DNA of 64,000 nt from Isoetes taiwanensis (lineage: Eukaryota; Streptophyta; Lycopodiopsida; Isoetales; Isoetaceae), in the NCBI GenBank assembly GCA_021234155.1, contig JAJEKV010000004.1:10728109-10792108 (forward strand). The letters run 5' to 3'. The notes beneath the pieces were generated by a model. It did no database searches, was not told the origin of the DNA, and saw nothing but the letters and a program-made list of their open reading frames with translations. Position numbers and translations under genes: made by a program. Positions 61,285 through 64,000 of the stretch are shown here, piece by piece; the first letter of the stretch is position 1, and each line of letters opens with the position of its first letter.

Positions 61285-62858
61285 TGTGACGTTCCAAGTA
61301 TTTATACGGTCTATGTATAAATATATTGACACGTCACCAGTATAGATACGCCACCCTGGGGTATGATAACCTAGGGGGTTGGCCACAAGGGATTTAATTA
61401 GCTATGTTAAATTAATTATAAAGGATAATTATCTAAATACTTGTTATTAAGTCACCTAATGGTGGGAAAGCCACTTGGCATAACACGAGTGGTCGGCATG
61501 GGGTTGCTAAACCGAGCCACCAAAAGGCGCCACCCCATCTTACCCCATTTTCGACCCAGCCAACACCGGGAGGAGACTAAAGCTCAAGGAGCGATTCTTT
61601 GAACACCCCCAATCGCCAAGACACCCTCCGATATCCGCTGCCCCAAGTCAAAGACTATGGAAGCACCCCTTGACAACGGGTCCAGTCGAAACACTGGTTA
61701 GTGGTAGTTTAACTTGCAAATTGTAGAATAATACTTTGGTATTCTTCTCTGACTAGTTGGTTAAGATTAACCCTTCTTTGGTAACTAGGAATACTTTTCA
61801 ATTATGAATGATGCTCTGTTATGGAATGGTCGATGTCTCTATGAGTTAGTTCAGCAGTTTCCAGTAAACAGGGGTTAAAAGGGGGGTAGAGGCCTCTGAA
61901 CTTGAGAATAGAATGCTCCTAGTAAGTCCTTTAACACCCTACTAGTTTCGGCCTGTGCACAAGAGCCCACCGGGTTATAGATGCTATGGTCTGGCTTAGC
62001 ACCAGATAAGGGACACAGTGGTGAAGTGGGGGTGGGGGTCTTGCACGAACATAAAAGGCTCCTGAGACTCCTACAGTGGGCTAGGCCTGATAGCCGGTCA
62101 CGTAGAGGGCCGGGTATGGGTCTGACACTCCCTGGGTGTAGTGGTGTGACCCGTATGGGGCACCATGCACTTTGAGTAGAATTAGGGTGAGAAAGTTGGG
62201 TACGGATGCGGGGGTCGCTGATGCGGCACGTATTCTCTAGCTCACCCATGGAACCACTGTGATCCTGGAAGGGGACACTTCCCCGACCTGCCTCATCGGA
62301 CCAGGTGTCATGATCCTGGAGTAGGCTCAAAGGGTGATACCTTGAGTCTGCGTCTCCGGAAGGCTATAGCGAAGCCATAGCGTGACTCGACCCATCTGCA
62401 AAGTGTGCACAGGAGGGGCGGATGGAGTGGACAACCCTAGCCGACGTTCTATGCCAGCCAATGCCATGCCAAGACTCGGTCTGCTGATCTCCTGAGACCC
62501 AGCCGTCAGTCGCTCCTCACTAGAGTCTGAGCCGGGGTAGAACCTGGGTTTTGGGTGTTTTCTTAGTTTAGATGCATATTCTTTGCCGTTGGTACTTGGA
62601 TGGATGTGCCACCCCTCGTGGTGGTTGTTTATATGTGATTTATGTTGTATGCTAACCTTGTATTCATGTTTGCGCGACGTAGGAGCCCCATTGAAGGTGT
62701 GGGCCGAATGACCCCTTCGTGTCCTTCTTTCGGGCATCATTTCATAGATGGCCCGGAATAGACGGAGGGCCCTGCTCATGGCACGTTGGTTGCCATGGGA
62801 GGAGAAAGTTCCCGTATGTATACGGCCGGTGTCGTATATATATTCAGGGAGCGTCACA
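61285..62858 (+). repeat. Gypsy 3' LTR, copy 2
   Basis: 1574 bp, TGTGACGTTCC...GCGTCACA. It differs little from the 5' LTR of copy 1 over most of its length and is free of the corruption seen in the 5' LTR of copy 2. Confidence 0.92.
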
Positions 62859-64000
62859 CAACAGGTTCTTGAAGTGATCTTTTTTTTATTCTGGATGTGG
62901 GTTCTCGAAGTGAAGTGATGGTTAATTGGGAGCTTTGACAAGCTAGTCTGGTTTTTATTTCGTACAAGACGTTCAAGTGATAACTTTTAACAATGCTTCT
63001 TGAACCCTCGTGAGGGCAATCATCATGTGACATGTTATATAACTCTGCATGAAAAGTCTATGGTTTAGATCCAAGGTTTAGAGAAAGGGTTATGTCTCTC
63101 TCATGTACTTCAATTATTTCTTACAAGAAATTTACGCGGCGGCTCCCCGACTCTTCTTTATTTTTAAAAGTGAATGTTACGACCATTTCCTCGACGAGAC
63201 TGGCTAAATGATGTTTGATACAAATGGAACGGATTAAACGATATTTATCATGACTGAGGAGTTAATGACCTCTATAAACTTAAAATCCTTAAGCATCTTT
63301 GCTTATTGAAGCTGGACAGTGCGCATTGGCCAATAGGCTCCCATTTCATGCTAGACCAAGAAGGCCCTGCTACGTATAGAGAAGGCCAAAATGACTAAGA
63401 GGGGTAATAGGATATCATATCATTTTTAGATCCACCATTGGCCTGCCACAGGCCAATTGTGTGGGTGCAGTCACTACAAAACTGTAGTTTGCTTTTACTT
63501 GCTAGGTTTGCCTAGCACTTTCGAAGCTAAGAGGATGGTCTTAGATGATATGGAGCTAATGTGCTCATTGGGTCTCCTAGGATGTGTCTCCAGTACATGT
63601 TATTTTAGTCTTTGTTTCTGTTTTGCATTGTTTCCTTATAATATACAATACATCGGACTATAAGGTCTCATTTTCTGAAATGATCTGCAAGTCAGGACTG
63701 ATATTAAGAGGCCGAAAGTTATGTAGCTATAAGGCACATTTATCAAACCCAGAAATGATGGGTTTCTGAGCTGCATTTGGGGATGGAAGTTATTCTTAGA
63801 GGAATAGATGAGGTCACAAGGACACCCCATATTTTCATTGCTTTTCCAAGAAGTGCAACGAGTTTAATTGACATTAAAATGCTAACATGCTTTGATTCCA
63901 TTTTGCAACTTAGTGGAAAGTGAAATTGCTGAACCAAAGAAACTGCAGTTGGTTGCATCATATTTAGCCTTATTGCTGGTCTTAAATGCATGTCAAGCAT
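62859..64000. other. Right flank of the nested elements
   Basis: Begins CAACA (gypsy target duplication) then GGTTC (copia target duplication). The remaining 1.1 kb has no recognisable gene, RNA or repeat. Confidence 0.6.

Overview
This is repeat-dense nuclear DNA from a land plant with a large genome. The clade cannot be fixed from the sequence; a gymnosperm or fern would fit. The plant signs are primer-binding sites matching initiator tRNA-Met (TGGTATCAGAGCC), intact plant-type copia and chromodomain-gypsy protein motifs, and captured exons of a plant-specific NPH3/RPT2 gene. No intact, clearly functional host gene was found.

Layout. 1-3227 is the 3' part of a Ty1/copia element ending in its 3' LTR, which carries a SINE-like insertion. 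3228-~29386 is a very large Ty3/gypsy chromovirus, copy 1: 5' LTR, PBS, a leader with two hairpins, three extra ORFs, gag, pol ending in a chromodomain, a 2.7-kb fold-back palindrome, a ~4-kb block with captured host exons, a ~7-kb repeat insertion found only in this copy, a PPT and a truncated 3' LTR. ~29387-36474 is non-LTR sequence with MITE-like pieces and an exon-like island. 36475-42550 is a complete copia element (copy 2; target duplication GGTTC), and 42551-62858 is a complete gypsy element (copy 2; target duplication CAACA) nested in the copia 3' LTR. 62859-64000 is flank. Copies 1 and 2 share the same copia/gypsy junction, so they are one nested insertion later duplicated (or an assembly duplication), not two insertions.

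The main discovery is in the gypsy element. Between the 5' LTR and gag lie three ORFs that ordinary gypsy elements lack. ORF1 (5574-6823) ends in an almost perfect, indel-free histone H3 core of 99 residues, fused behind an unrecognised N-terminal region, a coiled coil and a basic linker. ORF2 (466 aa, acidic, with an internal repeat) and ORF3 (about 139 aa) are unrecognised. The same element encodes an integrase chromodomain, so it carries both a histone-fold protein and a histone-tail-reading domain. It also carries exons of an NPH3-family gene and a possible amino-acid-transporter exon, with splice sites still present, downstream of pol.

Many frameshifts are probably not biological. Where the two copies differ, the changes cluster at CAG/CTG motifs and come in patches that alternate between copies, the pattern expected of long-read base-calling errors at CHG-methylated DNA. 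Two integrase stop codons shared by both copies look real.
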